64,000 nucleotides of DNA, taken from the NCBI GenBank assembly GCA_902778165.1, contig CACYWQ010000001.1, positions 1 to 64,000 on the forward strand, given 5' to 3'. Positions 47,134-56,173 of this stretch are shown piece after piece. Position numbers and translations under genes: made by a program. Each line of letters starts with the position of its first letter. Position 1 is the stretch's first letter. The notes beneath the pieces were generated by a model. It ran no database searches and had not been told where the DNA came from. It saw nothing but the letters and a program-made list of their open reading frames with translations. The DNA comes from an uncultured Lachnospiraceae bacterium. GTDB lineage: Bacteria > Bacillota > Clostridia > Lachnospirales > Lachnospiraceae.

Positions 47134-47733
47134 ATGAACATAGTATGTTTGGATTTAGAGGGAGTATTGGTACCGGAGATATGGATTGCGTTCTCTGAGG
47201 CAACGGGGATTCCCGAGCTTAAGAGAACAACAAGAGATGAGCCCGATTATGACAAGCTCATGAAGTTTCGTATAGGAATACTTAAGGAGCACGGACTTGG
47301 TCTTAAAGAGATCCAGGAAACCATAGCAACGATAGATCCTCTTCCCGGAGCAAGAGAATTCCTTGATAAGTTAAGAGAGCTTACACAGGTAGTCATCATA
47401 AGCGATACCTTCGAGCAATTTGCCAAGCCTCTTATGAAGAAGTTAGGCTGGCCGTCATTGTTCTGCAATACTTTGGAAGTAGCGGATAACGGAGAGATTA
47501 CCGGATTTAAGATGAGATGCGACAAGTCCAAGTTAACGACTGTCAAAGCACTTCAGTCTTGCGGATTTGAGACAATAGCCGCAGGTGACAGTTTCAATGA
47601 TCTTGGAATGATACAGGCAAGTAAGGCAGGATTCTTATTCCGTACAACGGAAGCCATTAAGGCAGAATACCCGCAGTTCCCGGCATACGAGACATATGAT
47701 GAGTTCCTGGCCGGAATCAAGGCAGCACTGTAG
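47134..47733 (+). CDS. thrH: ThrH-type phosphoserine phosphatase / homoserine phosphotransferase
   Basis: 199-residue HAD enzyme. Motif I CLDLEGVLVPEIW (the usual DxDGT/V variant DxEG typical of ThrH), motif II VIISDTFEQF, motif III Lys and motif IV AAGDSFNDLGMI. ThrH of Pseudomonas dephosphorylates phosphoserine and can pass the phosphate to homoserine. A terminator follows. Confidence 0.88.
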   Translation: MNIVCLDLEGVLVPEIWIAFSEATGIPELKRTTRDEPDYDKLMKFRIGILKEHGLGLKEIQETIATIDPLPGAREFLDKLRELTQVVIISDTFEQFAKPLMKKLGWPSLFCNTLEVADNGEITGFKMRCDKSKLTTVKALQSCGFETIAAGDSFNDLGMIQASKAGFLFRTTEAIKAEYPQFPAYETYDEFLAGIKAAL

Positions 47734-47746
47734 CATATCGTATATT

Positions 47747-47780
47747 AAAGGAATGGATTTTAGTCCGTTCCTTTATTATT
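47747..47780 (+). terminator. Terminator after thrH
   Basis: AAAGGAA-GGA / TCC-TTCCTTT stem with a 6-base loop, then ATTATT. Confidence 0.7.
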
Positions 47781-47799
47781 CAATATGGAGAATCATTAA

Positions 47800-48645
47800 A
47801 TGAGTATTTCAAAGCACACACTTAATATTATACAGAAGCAGTTTGATTTGGATTGCAATTTGGGTGAAGCGCATAAGATTAAGGATGATATGTGGATCGC
47901 GCCGACTGTCGTATTGCCCGGAAGCAGAGTCATTAATAAGCTTGACCCCTTCTTCCGCGTGATCATATTCATGGGCAAAGCCTATGTGATGGCGGAAGAA
48001 TCCACGATTCCCGGTTGGGAGGAGATCCTTAAGGATTATCCTGCGGAGTGGTTTTTTAATTACAGCCGCCTTCGCAAGATTGACAGGATTCTTAATGAAT
48101 ACGACAGAGAGATAGTCGATACGCATATCTACTATCTGCCTGATGCGGATGCTCCTGTTATCATAGAGCCTGAAGGTTTGCGCTGGTTTAACGAAGCAGA
48201 GATCGCGGATAGTAAGGAGATCAATCCCTTCCACAATGCCTGGCCTTATTCTCCGACTCAGCCTGATGTGATAGGTGTAGGAATGCCTAAAGGGAAAACA
48301 GGCGAGACTGTCGTTTCCACTGTTCAAAGTAAAACCCAAGCCCGGGGCGAACTGTCCGTGACAGAAATGGCGGCATTAGCCGGAGCAAGTCTTGACGGTA
48401 AGTATGTTAAGCAGATAGGTATAGACGTATTGCCCGAATACAGAGGACAAGGCTATGCGCCGATGCTTGTATCCGTGCTTAAACAGAAGATAATGACTGA
48501 AGAATATATACCTTTCTATGGAACGGCAGAATCTCATGCAATTTCAAGAATGACGGGAGTAAGATCCGGATTCTTACCTGCATTTGCGGAGCTTTTTGTA
48601 GGAAAGAAAGATGCTTACGATCCCGACAGGAATAAAGAAGAATAA
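47800..48645 (+). CDS. GNAT-family N-acetyltransferase with long N-terminal extension
   Basis: 281 residues. The acetyl-CoA binding signature is in the C-terminal third: VKQIGIDVLPEYRGQGYAPMLVSVLKQKI, with YGTAESHAISRMTGVRSGF after it. The first 190 residues (including WIAPTVVLPGSRVINKLDPFFRVIIF and FNYSRLRKIDRIL) are not a standard GNAT part and could be a second degenerate copy. Stop overlaps the next ATG by one base (TAATG). Substrate unknown. Confidence 0.8.
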   Translation: MSISKHTLNIIQKQFDLDCNLGEAHKIKDDMWIAPTVVLPGSRVINKLDPFFRVIIFMGKAYVMAEESTIPGWEEILKDYPAEWFFNYSRLRKIDRILNEYDREIVDTHIYYLPDADAPVIIEPEGLRWFNEAEIADSKEINPFHNAWPYSPTQPDVIGVGMPKGKTGETVVSTVQSKTQARGELSVTEMAALAGASLDGKYVKQIGIDVLPEYRGQGYAPMLVSVLKQKIMTEEYIPFYGTAESHAISRMTGVRSGFLPAFAELFVGKKDAYDPDRNKEE

Positions 48646-49442
48646 TGGGAAAGACTAAGTCTGCAAAATGTATTATTAATCCATATGATACCGGTACGCT
48701 AAATTTAAAGCAGTGGGAAACTGCTAAAGATAAAGTTATCGGTATAGACAGACAGAGATTTCAGATAGGTACGTTATCAGAGAAGACTGTCCATGCCGTG
48801 GTCAAGAATTATTACGAGCCGGACGAAGATCATCAGGAGATACCCATAGAAGGAAAATGTGCGGATATATATTCTGCTGATGAGAAGATAATCGAGATCC
48901 AGACACGTTCTTTTTCAAGACTTAAGGAGAAACTTAACGTATTTCTGCCTCTTTATGATGTAACGGTAATACTTCCTCTTCCGGACAGGAAAAGGATTAT
49001 ATGGATAGACCCCGAGACAGGAGAAGAATCCGAGTGCGGCACCTACAGAAGTGCTTTGGCACCTTGGCCTGCATTTAAAGAGATATACAGTATCAGAAAC
49101 TACCTGACCGACCCCAATCTTCATATACGGATTCTGCTTATGAATATGACGGAATATCGTCTTTTAAGCGGACGGAGTAAAGACAGGAAAAGATTCGGCG
49201 CAGAGAGATATGACAGGATTCCCGAAGAGTTAACCGGCGAGATTATACTTAACGAACCGAAAGATTATATGTTATTCTTACCTGAATTGCCCGATACGTT
49301 CACTTCGGCAGAATTAGCCGTAGAAGCACGTATACCCAAACAATATTTAAGCTATGTAACGGGGCTTTTAAGACTTCTGGGAATAATAAAGCGTTTATCG
49401 GATAAACAAGGCAGAGCCTGGTTGTATAAAACAGTGGAATAA
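48645..49442 (+). CDS. Unrecognised protein with PD-(D/E)XK-like motif and C-terminal winged helix
   Basis: 265 residues. I cannot name a family. Residues 68-95 read GKCADIYSADEKIIEIQTRSF, which has the D-(about 10)-E-x-Q spacing of CoiA-like PD-(D/E)XK nucleases (their core is ADV...IEFQ). The segment LNVFLPLYDVTVILPLPDRKRIIWID continues as strands. Residues 215-262 (FTSAELAVEARIPKQYLSYVTGLLRLLGIIKRL) form a plausible winged helix. Coupled to the GNAT gene through TAATG. Nuclease activity is inference from a short motif. Confidence 0.6.
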   Translation: MGKTKSAKCIINPYDTGTLNLKQWETAKDKVIGIDRQRFQIGTLSEKTVHAVVKNYYEPDEDHQEIPIEGKCADIYSADEKIIEIQTRSFSRLKEKLNVFLPLYDVTVILPLPDRKRIIWIDPETGEESECGTYRSALAPWPAFKEIYSIRNYLTDPNLHIRILLMNMTEYRLLSGRSKDRKRFGAERYDRIPEELTGEIILNEPKDYMLFLPELPDTFTSAELAVEARIPKQYLSYVTGLLRLLGIIKRLSDKQGRAWLYKTVE

Positions 49443-49551
49443 GACGGAATGTAAAGCCGGATATAACAGAAATTCAGGGATTGCAACTGCCGGTTGACAG
49501 ATTGAAAAGCCGGATTTATAGAATGCAACCGCCCCAAATAGTATTCTTTGA

Positions 49552-49563
49552 TTGTTCGAACAA
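49552..49563. promoter_or_regulatory. 12-bp palindrome, candidate operator of the XRE gene
   Basis: TTGTTCGAACAA, perfect palindrome 79 bases before the XRE regulator start, in a 199-bp gap that otherwise holds only a repeated AAAGCCGGAT (49451 and 49505). Confidence 0.35.
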
Positions 49564-49641
49564 GGCAACAGACAAAGATTACAGAAGTGCATGACAATTA
49601 AAGATGATAACAGACAGGTCGCACTTTGGAATGGAGGAAAT

Positions 49642-50640
49642 ATGATTTTAGCAGATAAGATTATTAATGAAAGAAAGAAAAACGGTTGGTCACAGGAAGA
49701 ACTTGCGGATATGCTTGATGTATCAAGACAGTCCGTATCCAAGTGGGAAGGCGCTCAGAGCGTACCGGATCTTTCCAAGATTCTTAAGATGGCAGAGATT
49801 TTCGGTGTTACTACAGATTATTTATTAAAGGATGAGATGGAACCTGAAGATAACAGTATAGTTCCTTATTATGAACAGCACGAAGTAACAACCCCTCTTA
49901 AGAAAGTATCTATGGAAGATGCAGCAGAATATATAAGATTAAGAAAAGAAACATTGCCTAAGATCGGCCTTGGTGTGTTCTTATGTATTACCTGCCCCGT
50001 GGTATTAATTCTTTTAGCAGGATTGCAGAATGCAGGTATCATCGGTATTACAGAGAATGTTGCGGCAGCGATTGGTTTACTTTTCTTATTTGCACAGGTC
50101 GGTACGGCTGTATGGCTGTTCATAACAAACGGAAGTAAGCTTGGCAAATACGAATTCTTAGAGAAAGAAGCATTTGATACCGAATACGGTGTGGACGGAA
50201 TGGCCAAAGAGAAAATGTCAGCATCGGATCCTTATAACAGAAGAGCTCTTACAACCGGTGTTTTGCTCTGTGTGCTTGGTTGTGTACCCCTTGTGATTAC
50301 TTCCGTGCTGGGTCTTTCTGAAGTAATAATAGTAGGAATGGTAGATTTACTTCTGCTTGCGGTAGCATGTGCGGTATATTTGTTCGTATCAGTATGCGGC
50401 GTGCATAGTTCATATAAAATCCTTCTTCAAACAGAAGAATACACCTATGATAAGAAGATGCAGAACCAGAAACTTGAGGGTCTTACAAGGATATATTGGC
50501 TTTCAATCGTAGTTATCTTCCTTGCTGTAAGTTTTATAACAGGTCGTTGGGATATGACATGGATTATTTGGGCCGTATCGGGAGTTTTATTTGCTTTAAT
50601 AAGAGTAATAGGCGAATCTCTTATCAATACGAGAGAGTAA
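49642..50640 (+). CDS. XRE-family regulator with C-terminal membrane domain
   Basis: 332 residues from ATG 49642, with GGAGG just before it; a longer frame from 49552 lacks an RBS. HTH at residues 7-62 (NGWSQEELADMLDVSRQSVSKWEGAQSVPDLSKI). A linker of about 60 residues is followed by six hydrophobic helices (for example FLCITCPVVLILLAGLQ, LLLLAVACAVYLFVSVCG). This one-component layout lets a membrane signal change DNA binding. Terminator follows. Confidence 0.87.
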   Translation: MILADKIINERKKNGWSQEELADMLDVSRQSVSKWEGAQSVPDLSKILKMAEIFGVTTDYLLKDEMEPEDNSIVPYYEQHEVTTPLKKVSMEDAAEYIRLRKETLPKIGLGVFLCITCPVVLILLAGLQNAGIIGITENVAAAIGLLFLFAQVGTAVWLFITNGSKLGKYEFLEKEAFDTEYGVDGMAKEKMSASDPYNRRALTTGVLLCVLGCVPLVITSVLGLSEVIIVGMVDLLLLAVACAVYLFVSVCGVHSSYKILLQTEEYTYDKKMQNQKLEGLTRIYWLSIVVIFLAVSFITGRWDMTWIIWAVSGVLFALIRVIGESLINTRE

Positions 50641-50673
50641 TCAATAAAAACTATAGATGATTAAGACATTATA

Positions 50674-50708
50674 GATAAGCTGCATTTGATATGCAGCTTA
50701 TCTTATTT
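50674..50708 (+). terminator. Terminator after XRE gene
   Basis: Perfect 12-bp stem GATAAGCTGCAT / ATGCAGCTTATC, 5-base loop, then TTATTTG. Confidence 0.8.
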
Positions 50709-50729
50709 GTGTTAAAAGAGCGGAAAATG

Positions 50730-50758
50730 TTGAAAACAGAACACTTAAGAGTTATAAT
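50730..50758 (+). promoter_or_regulatory. Promoter of the chemoreceptor gene
   Basis: TTGAAA - 17 bp - TATAAT, about 65 bases before the start codon. This is a vegetative-type promoter, not a flagellar sigma-D one. Confidence 0.8.
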
Positions 50759-50824
50759 AATTATTATCTCACATTTGTGAAATATGACGGAAATTGTCAA
50801 AAAATACAGGTTAAGGAGAGAGAT

Positions 50825-52897
50825 ATGGGTAATAAGAAAACTAAAAGTAAATCAGAACAGGCCAATCAGTCAAAGCTTACGATGCGTCTGACCCTCATTA
50901 TGTTTGCTCTGATACCGCTTATTCTGGTTTCAATCGTTATCGGAAGCGTATCAATAAGCAAGAGCAAATCCGAGATGACGTCGTATACTCATGATTCCTT
51001 TATTCAGGTCATCGACGGTGTCGGCAATTCATTTGACACGGTTGTGAGCCAGAATGGAAATGTACTTAAAGGATTTTCATCTGCACCGATAATTCAGGAA
51101 GCTTTGCGTCATCCTGATAATACAATGGTAGTTGCACAGGCTCAGCAGTATACAATGGATTATTTTGGCAAGTTGGATGGTTGGGAAGGACTGTATCTTG
51201 CGGATTGGAATTCTACGGTATTGACTCATCCCACTGGTGCGGTTATAGGTAAAACACTTCGAGAAGGTGATAGCTTGTCTACATTACAGAATGCTATACT
51301 GTCAGCTTCTAATGAGGTGTTTAATGCAGGTATCATGACAAGTCCCGCATCAGGCGAATTGATCATGTCGATCTATACTCCGGTATATATAGACGGTGAG
51401 CCGGCAGGTTTCTGTGGTGGTGCATTCTACGTAAATAATATAGCATCAAGTATAAGTGATGTGACACGTCTCGGTTTGAGCAGTGCATATATATATATTG
51501 TTGATTCGCAGGGAACTATGCTCTATCATCCGGATGAGAGCAAGATAGGTAATCCTGTTGAGAACGAGGCGGTTAAGAGTCTTGTAGCCAGACTTGAAGC
51601 AGGAGAGCATCCCGATCCGGATCTTATCGTATATAACTACAAGGGTAAGGTTAAATATGCCGGATACTATATCGGTAACAGCGGACATTACATAGCAGTT
51701 CTTACGGCAGATGAAGCAGATGTATTATCTGGCGTAACTCAGATCAGGACCGCAACCATACTCATATGTGTGATCTGTATCGTAATATTTACGATTCTTG
51801 CAATGTTGGTAGAGAGACTTATCTCTGTTCCTCTTGTTGAGATAGCTAAATCACTTAATCAGTTAAGTACAGGTGATGTTACGGTAGATTGTAAGGCTAA
51901 GTCGCATATCCGTGAGTCGGCAAGTATAATTACTTCTTTTGCAGCGTTAAAGAATGCTCTCGGTAAGTCTATGAAAACCGTTCAGGATGCTGCGGGAGTG
52001 CTTAATAACTCAATTGTAAATGTGGATGGAATGACAGGTAATAATGTTGATTCAATCTCACAGATCAATACGGCTATCAATGAAGTCGCACAGACATCTC
52101 AGAGTGTTGCGGACAACGCACAGATACTGGCAGAGAAGGCATCTAACCTTGGTGAGAATATTGAAGTTCTTAACAGCAATGTAGCAACTCTTCATGAAGC
52201 ATCACAGACTATTAAGACAGCCAATTCAGAGGCAACTGAGTGCATGAGATCCGTATATGCAAGTGCCAATGAATCTGTTGAGGCTATGGAAGAGATTAAG
52301 GGCAAGATTAATGAGACCAATGCCGCTATCGGTGATATCAGTACAGCGTTACAGGCAATTGAGTCTATCGCAGCTCAGACCAACCTCTTATCACTTAATG
52401 CTTCTATTGAGGCTGCGAGAGCAGGTGAGGCAGGTAAGGGATTCGCAGTCGTTGCGGATGAGATTAGAAGCCTTGCGGATTCTTCAGCTGAATCAGCTAA
52501 GGAGATCAAGCAGATTATAGAGAACGTTGTAGTTCTCTCAGGCGGTACGGTTGATATCTCTAACAGAGTATATGAAGTTATCAACAATGAGAAGACAGAG
52601 ATAGAAGAGGCACAGGATAAGTTCAATGTCCTCTCAGATTCGGTTGAGGCTTCAATCTCAGAGATTGATACAATCAGACAGATGGCAGGTACACTTGATA
52701 AGATCAAAGAAGAGATGGCCAATGCGACCACAGATCTCGGAGCCATATCAGAAGAGCTCGGAGCATCTGCAGAAGAAGTTGCGGCTTCTTGTCAGACCGT
52801 TACGGATGCATGTACGGATACACAGACATCTACAGCGGAGATGCGCAGTATCAATGATGATATGAGTGAGGCTATTTCATTCTTCAAGTTATCATAA
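50825..52897 (+). CDS. Methyl-accepting chemotaxis protein (dCache-HAMP-MCP)
   Basis: 690 residues from ATG 50825 (TAAGGAGAGAG before it). TM1 at about 22-48 ([21 protein letters not shown]), a double-Cache-like extracellular domain to about 300, with [17 protein letters not shown] and [19 protein letters not shown] repeats, then TM2 ([20 protein letters not shown]), HAMP and a coiled-coil signalling domain with hairpin tip [21 protein letters not shown]. No chemotaxis or flagellar genes are nearby. Confidence 0.94.
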   Translation: MGNKKTKSKSEQANQSKLTMRLTLIMFALIPLILVSIVIGSVSISKSKSEMTSYTHDSFIQVIDGVGNSFDTVVSQNGNVLKGFSSAPIIQEALRHPDNTMVVAQAQQYTMDYFGKLDGWEGLYLADWNSTVLTHPTGAVIGKTLREGDSLSTLQNAILSASNEVFNAGIMTSPASGELIMSIYTPVYIDGEPAGFCGGAFYVNNIASSISDVTRLGLSSAYIYIVDSQGTMLYHPDESKIGNPVENEAVKSLVARLEAGEHPDPDLIVYNYKGKVKYAGYYIGNSGHYIAVLTADEADVLSGVTQIRTATILICVICIVIFTILAMLVERLISVPLVEIAKSLNQLSTGDVTVDCKAKSHIRESASIITSFAALKNALGKSMKTVQDAAGVLNNSIVNVDGMTGNNVDSISQINTAINEVAQTSQSVADNAQILAEKASNLGENIEVLNSNVATLHEASQTIKTANSEATECMRSVYASANESVEAMEEIKGKINETNAAIGDISTALQAIESIAAQTNLLSLNASIEAARAGEAGKGFAVVADEIRSLADSSAESAKEIKQIIENVVVLSGGTVDISNRVYEVINNEKTEIEEAQDKFNVLSDSVEASISEIDTIRQMAGTLDKIKEEMANATTDLGAISEELGASAEEVAASCQTVTDACTDTQTSTAEMRSINDDMSEAISFFKLS

Positions 52898-52920
52898 AGC
52901 GAATTTAAAGAGAAATAATA

Positions 52921-52957
52921 AAGGGTGGTTGATGTTATGTCAACCGCCCTTGTTTTT
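52921..52957 (+). terminator. Terminator after chemoreceptor
   Basis: AAGGGTGGTTGA / TCAACCGCCCTT stem, 7-base loop, then GTTTTTC. Shares its stem with terminators at 54435 and 57975. Confidence 0.9.
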
Positions 52958-52965
52958 CATAATTC

Positions 52966-52994
52966 TTGCGCTTGGTTCTGATTTTTGCTATGCT
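52966..52994 (+). promoter_or_regulatory. Promoter of pgi
   Basis: TTGCGC - 17 bp - TATGCT, just after the chemoreceptor terminator and about 45 bases before pgi translation. Confidence 0.6.
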
Positions 52995-53046
52995 AGGAAT
53001 GTTCCGAAATGAACTGAATATATTCATATATAGAAAGGACAGTAAC

Positions 53047-54399
53047 ATGAGTACAAAAATAACATTTGATTATTCCAAGGCAGCTCCCTTCGTTGCAGAT
53101 CATGAAGTGGAGAATATCAAGAAGCAGGTAATGGATGCCAAAGAGCTTCTTACATCAAAGAAGGGTCCCGGCAACGATTTCTTAGGTTGGATCGATCAGC
53201 CGATCGCATACGATAAGGAAGAGTTTGCACGCATCAAGGCTGCAGCAGAGAAGATTAAGAGTGACTCCGATGTATTGCTCGTAATCGGTATCGGTGGATC
53301 TTACTTAGGAGCAAGAGCAGCTATTGAGTTCTTACGTCACGGTTTCTATAACATGATAAGTAAGGACAAGCGTAAGACCCCGGAGATTTATTTTGTAGGT
53401 AACTCTATCAGTTCAACATATCTTAAGAACCTTATCGATGTTATCGGTGACAGAGATTTCTCTATCAACATGATCTCTAAGTCAGGTACTACAACAGAGC
53501 CTGCAATCGCATTCCGAGTTCTTAAGTCTATGATGGAGAAGAAGTACGGTAAGGCTGAAGCAGCCAAGAGAATATATGCAACAACCGACAGAGCCAAGGG
53601 ATCACTTAAGGGTCTTGCAACAGAAGAAGGTTATGAGACATTCGTGGTACCGGATGATATAGGCGGAAGATTCTCGGTTCTTACTGCAGTAGGTCTTCTT
53701 CCCATCGCTGTCAGCGGTGCAGATATAGATAAGCTTATGGAAGGCGCAGCCAAGGGTAGAGAGTATGCTCTTAACAATGCATATGAAGAAAACGATGCGC
53801 TTCTTTATGCAGCACTTCGTAACATTATGCTCCGTAAGGGTAAGGCAATCGAGATCTTAGCTAACTACGAGCCTGCAGTTCACTTTGTATCAGAGTGGTG
53901 GAAGCAGCTTTATGGTGAGTCAGAAGGTAAGGATCAGAGAGGCATCTTCCCTGCAAGTGTTGATCTTACAACAGACCTTCATTCAATGGGTCAGTTCATC
54001 CAGGACGGCAGCAGAAATATCTTCGAGACTGTTATAAATGTTGAGACATCACGTGAAGAGATCACAATAGAAGAAGAGCCTGTTGATCTTGACGGACTTA
54101 ACTACCTTACAGGTAAAACAGTTGATTTTGTTAATAAGTCGGCAATGAATGGTACTATTCTTGCTCACACGGACGGTCAGGTGCCTAACTTTATGATCAA
54201 GGTTCCTGAGATGAATGAGTTCTATCTTGGACAGTTATTCTACTTCTTTGAATTTGCCTGCGGTGTAAGCGGATATCTCCTTGGAGTTAATCCCTTCAAC
54301 CAGCCCGGTGTTGAGAGTTATAAGAAGAACATGTTCGCTCTCCTTGGTAAGCCGGGATATGAGGCCCAGAGAGAAGAGCTTCTTAAGAGATTACAGTAA
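53047..54399 (+). CDS. pgi: Glucose-6-phosphate isomerase
   Basis: 450 residues from ATG 53047, behind AGAAAGGACAG; the longer frame from 52966 overlaps the promoter. Interconverts glucose-6-P and fructose-6-P in glycolysis. Signatures: [66 protein letters not shown] and [20 protein letters not shown]. This is the short Firmicutes form. Confidence 0.96.
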   Translation: MSTKITFDYSKAAPFVADHEVENIKKQVMDAKELLTSKKGPGNDFLGWIDQPIAYDKEEFARIKAAAEKIKSDSDVLLVIGIGGSYLGARAAIEFLRHGFYNMISKDKRKTPEIYFVGNSISSTYLKNLIDVIGDRDFSINMISKSGTTTEPAIAFRVLKSMMEKKYGKAEAAKRIYATTDRAKGSLKGLATEEGYETFVVPDDIGGRFSVLTAVGLLPIAVSGADIDKLMEGAAKGREYALNNAYEENDALLYAALRNIMLRKGKAIEILANYEPAVHFVSEWWKQLYGESEGKDQRGIFPASVDLTTDLHSMGQFIQDGSRNIFETVINVETSREEITIEEEPVDLDGLNYLTGKTVDFVNKSAMNGTILAHTDGQVPNFMIKVPEMNEFYLGQLFYFFEFACGVSGYLLGVNPFNQPGVESYKKNMFALLGKPGYEAQREELLKRLQ

Positions 54400-54434
54400 T
54401 TTAAGAGCTGATCAGTAATATGATAAGTTTAAAC

Positions 54435-54462
54435 AGGGCGGTTATATAATAACCGCCCTTAA
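54435..54462. terminator. Bidirectional terminator between pgi and LD-carboxypeptidase gene
   Basis: AGGGCGGTTAT / ATAACCGCCCT, perfect 11-bp stem with a 3-base loop, between convergent genes. Downstream TTAATATATC on plus and TGTTTAAAC on minus. Confidence 0.75.
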
Positions 54463-54469
54463 TATATCT

Positions 54470-55549
54470 CTATTTAAACTGCATTTCTATCGTATAATCT
54501 CTTCCCTTAGTGGTAACCGTTGCATAAGATCCGCATATGACAGGTATCATCGGCGGATGATGTCCGATATCAGCATCCATAAGGATCGGAAGGTTCATGT
54601 CTGATATTATGTCAGCTACCGCTCCGTACATATCAACCCCCATCGCTACATCACCATATTTAAGCGGTCTGCCGATTATAAAGCCCTTGGCATTATCAAA
54701 CCAGCCGGCCTGTCTTAAATGCCACATGGCTCTTCTTAAATCAATTGGTCCCAAATCACAGCTCTCTAAGAACCATATGACTCCGTCTTCTGAGTATCTG
54801 TTGTTAAAATCGGCAACCTTATCGTACTTGGTTCCGATAAGATTAATAAGACAGTCCATACAACCGCCAAGCAGTCTTCCGCTCATGCTAAGATCGCCTG
54901 TTGTTTCCGGTCTTCCTTCAATATATGAACCTATATGTCCGTCAGGAAGAGATATGATTCCCAATTCCATATTTGTATTGTAAGGAACATACGGATTCTC
55001 TTCATCCTTAAGCGAGAACATCTCCCACTTGTCATATCCGGATAACCTGACACTTCCGTCTTTGACCTTATCGCCCGTAAGAACGTACAGTGCATCATTA
55101 AGTGACTTATGCCATATCTTCATTCCGTATGCTGGAGCACAGGGGCCGTATATCGATGCCGTATCGGCTAATACAGCGGATAAGAACGTGAAGTTGGTAT
55201 TATCAGAATAGCCCATATACCACTTGGGCTTGGATTTACTTATTGCATCGAAGTCAATATAAGGAACGACTTCGCACATAAGCTCGCCGCCACCGCATGA
55301 CATAAGAATATCAACCGTATCATCCCTATAGAATTCATTAAGCTCGGCTCCGCATTTAGCCGGTGTACTGCTTATTCCGATACCGTCGCTTGCGTAGCAG
55401 TTGGGACCAAGCTTAATCTTATACCCCATATCGACAAACTTACTCTGCGCTGCTGCAAAAGCACTCTTATAAGGCTGTATTGCACAACCGAATGCCGGTG
55501 CTATGAACCCTATGGTTCCGTTATTACCAAGAAATTCAGGATATCTCAT
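54470..55549 (-). CDS. S66 LD-carboxypeptidase / MccF-like peptidase
   Basis: 359 residues, no signal peptide. N-terminal GFIAPAFGCAIQPYKSAFAAA, LMSCGGGELMCEVVPYIDFD, then the nucleophile elbow WYMGYSDNTNF (Ser in YSD), catalytic Glu region FLESCD and ADIGHHPPMIPV with His. The family recycles murein tetrapeptides or cleaves peptide-adenylate antibiotics. The length and the late insertion fit the MccF branch better than LdcA. Transcribed head-on to replication. Confidence 0.85.
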   Translation of the reverse strand: MRYPEFLGNNGTIGFIAPAFGCAIQPYKSAFAAAQSKFVDMGYKIKLGPNCYASDGIGISSTPAKCGAELNEFYRDDTVDILMSCGGGELMCEVVPYIDFDAISKSKPKWYMGYSDNTNFTFLSAVLADTASIYGPCAPAYGMKIWHKSLNDALYVLTGDKVKDGSVRLSGYDKWEMFSLKDEENPYVPYNTNMELGIISLPDGHIGSYIEGRPETTGDLSMSGRLLGGCMDCLINLIGTKYDKVADFNNRYSEDGVIWFLESCDLGPIDLRRAMWHLRQAGWFDNAKGFIIGRPLKYGDVAMGVDMYGAVADIISDMNLPILMDADIGHHPPMIPVICGSYATVTTKGRDYTIEMQFK

Positions 55550-55640
55550 TAAGTAACCCCTCTTATGTGATATACTGTATATGTATCGCAGGGCTTATGA
55601 TTACAGCCCTTATTCACAGTATACCACAGTATATAGGACT

Positions 55641-56138
55641 ATGAACATTGTATTACATCAACCCGAGATTCCGGCCAATACGGGCAATATAGGAAGAACC
55701 TGCGTCGCTACGGGTACGGCGCTGCATTTAATAGAACCTTTGGGCTTTCATCTCGATGAGAAGTCCGTTAAGCGTGCCGGTATGGATTACTGGGAGCATC
55801 TTGATGTCACCAGATATATCAATTATGAGGATTTTATCCAAAGAAATAATTCTCCTCGTGTCTGGTATGCCACAACCAAGGCCAGACAGACTTATACGGA
55901 TGTGGCCTTCGGACCGAATGATTATATAATGTTTGGCAAGGAAAGCGCCGGCATTCCCGAGGAGATACTTGTTGAGAATGAGCAGTACTGTATTCGTATT
56001 CCCATGCTTGATGAGATTAGGTCCCTTAACCTAAGCAACAGCGTAGCAATTGTATTATACGAAGCATTAAGACAACAGGGGTTTGCAGGTTTAGAAGAGA
56101 CCGGTCATCTTCACAGACTCAGTTGGAAAAACGATTAA
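55641..56138 (+). CDS. trmL: tRNA (cytidine/uridine-34-2'-O)-methyltransferase TrmL
   Basis: 165 residues from ATG 55641; the extra 20 residues of the longer frame lack family similarity. SPOUT knot motifs: LHQPEIPANTGNIGRTCVATG, MFGKESAGIPEEIL and IPMLDEIRSLNLSNSVAIVLYEALRQ. Methylates the wobble ribose in tRNA-Leu. Confidence 0.93.
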   Translation: MNIVLHQPEIPANTGNIGRTCVATGTALHLIEPLGFHLDEKSVKRAGMDYWEHLDVTRYINYEDFIQRNNSPRVWYATTKARQTYTDVAFGPNDYIMFGKESAGIPEEILVENEQYCIRIPMLDEIRSLNLSNSVAIVLYEALRQQGFAGLEETGHLHRLSWKND

Positions 56139-56173
56139 CATACGGATTTAAGAAATCGAAAGAAGACGGAAAA

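Noticed and set aside
49443-49641. A short gene before the XRE regulator
   Set aside because: No frame has an RBS and a continuous recognisable product; the gap holds only a small palindrome and a repeated 10-mer.
55561-55640. Strong operator in the gap between the LD-carboxypeptidase and trmL genes
   Set aside because: TATAC/GTATA repeats and an AGGGCT/AGCCCT stem are present, but they could equally be promoter boxes and a small terminator; the evidence does not separate these.
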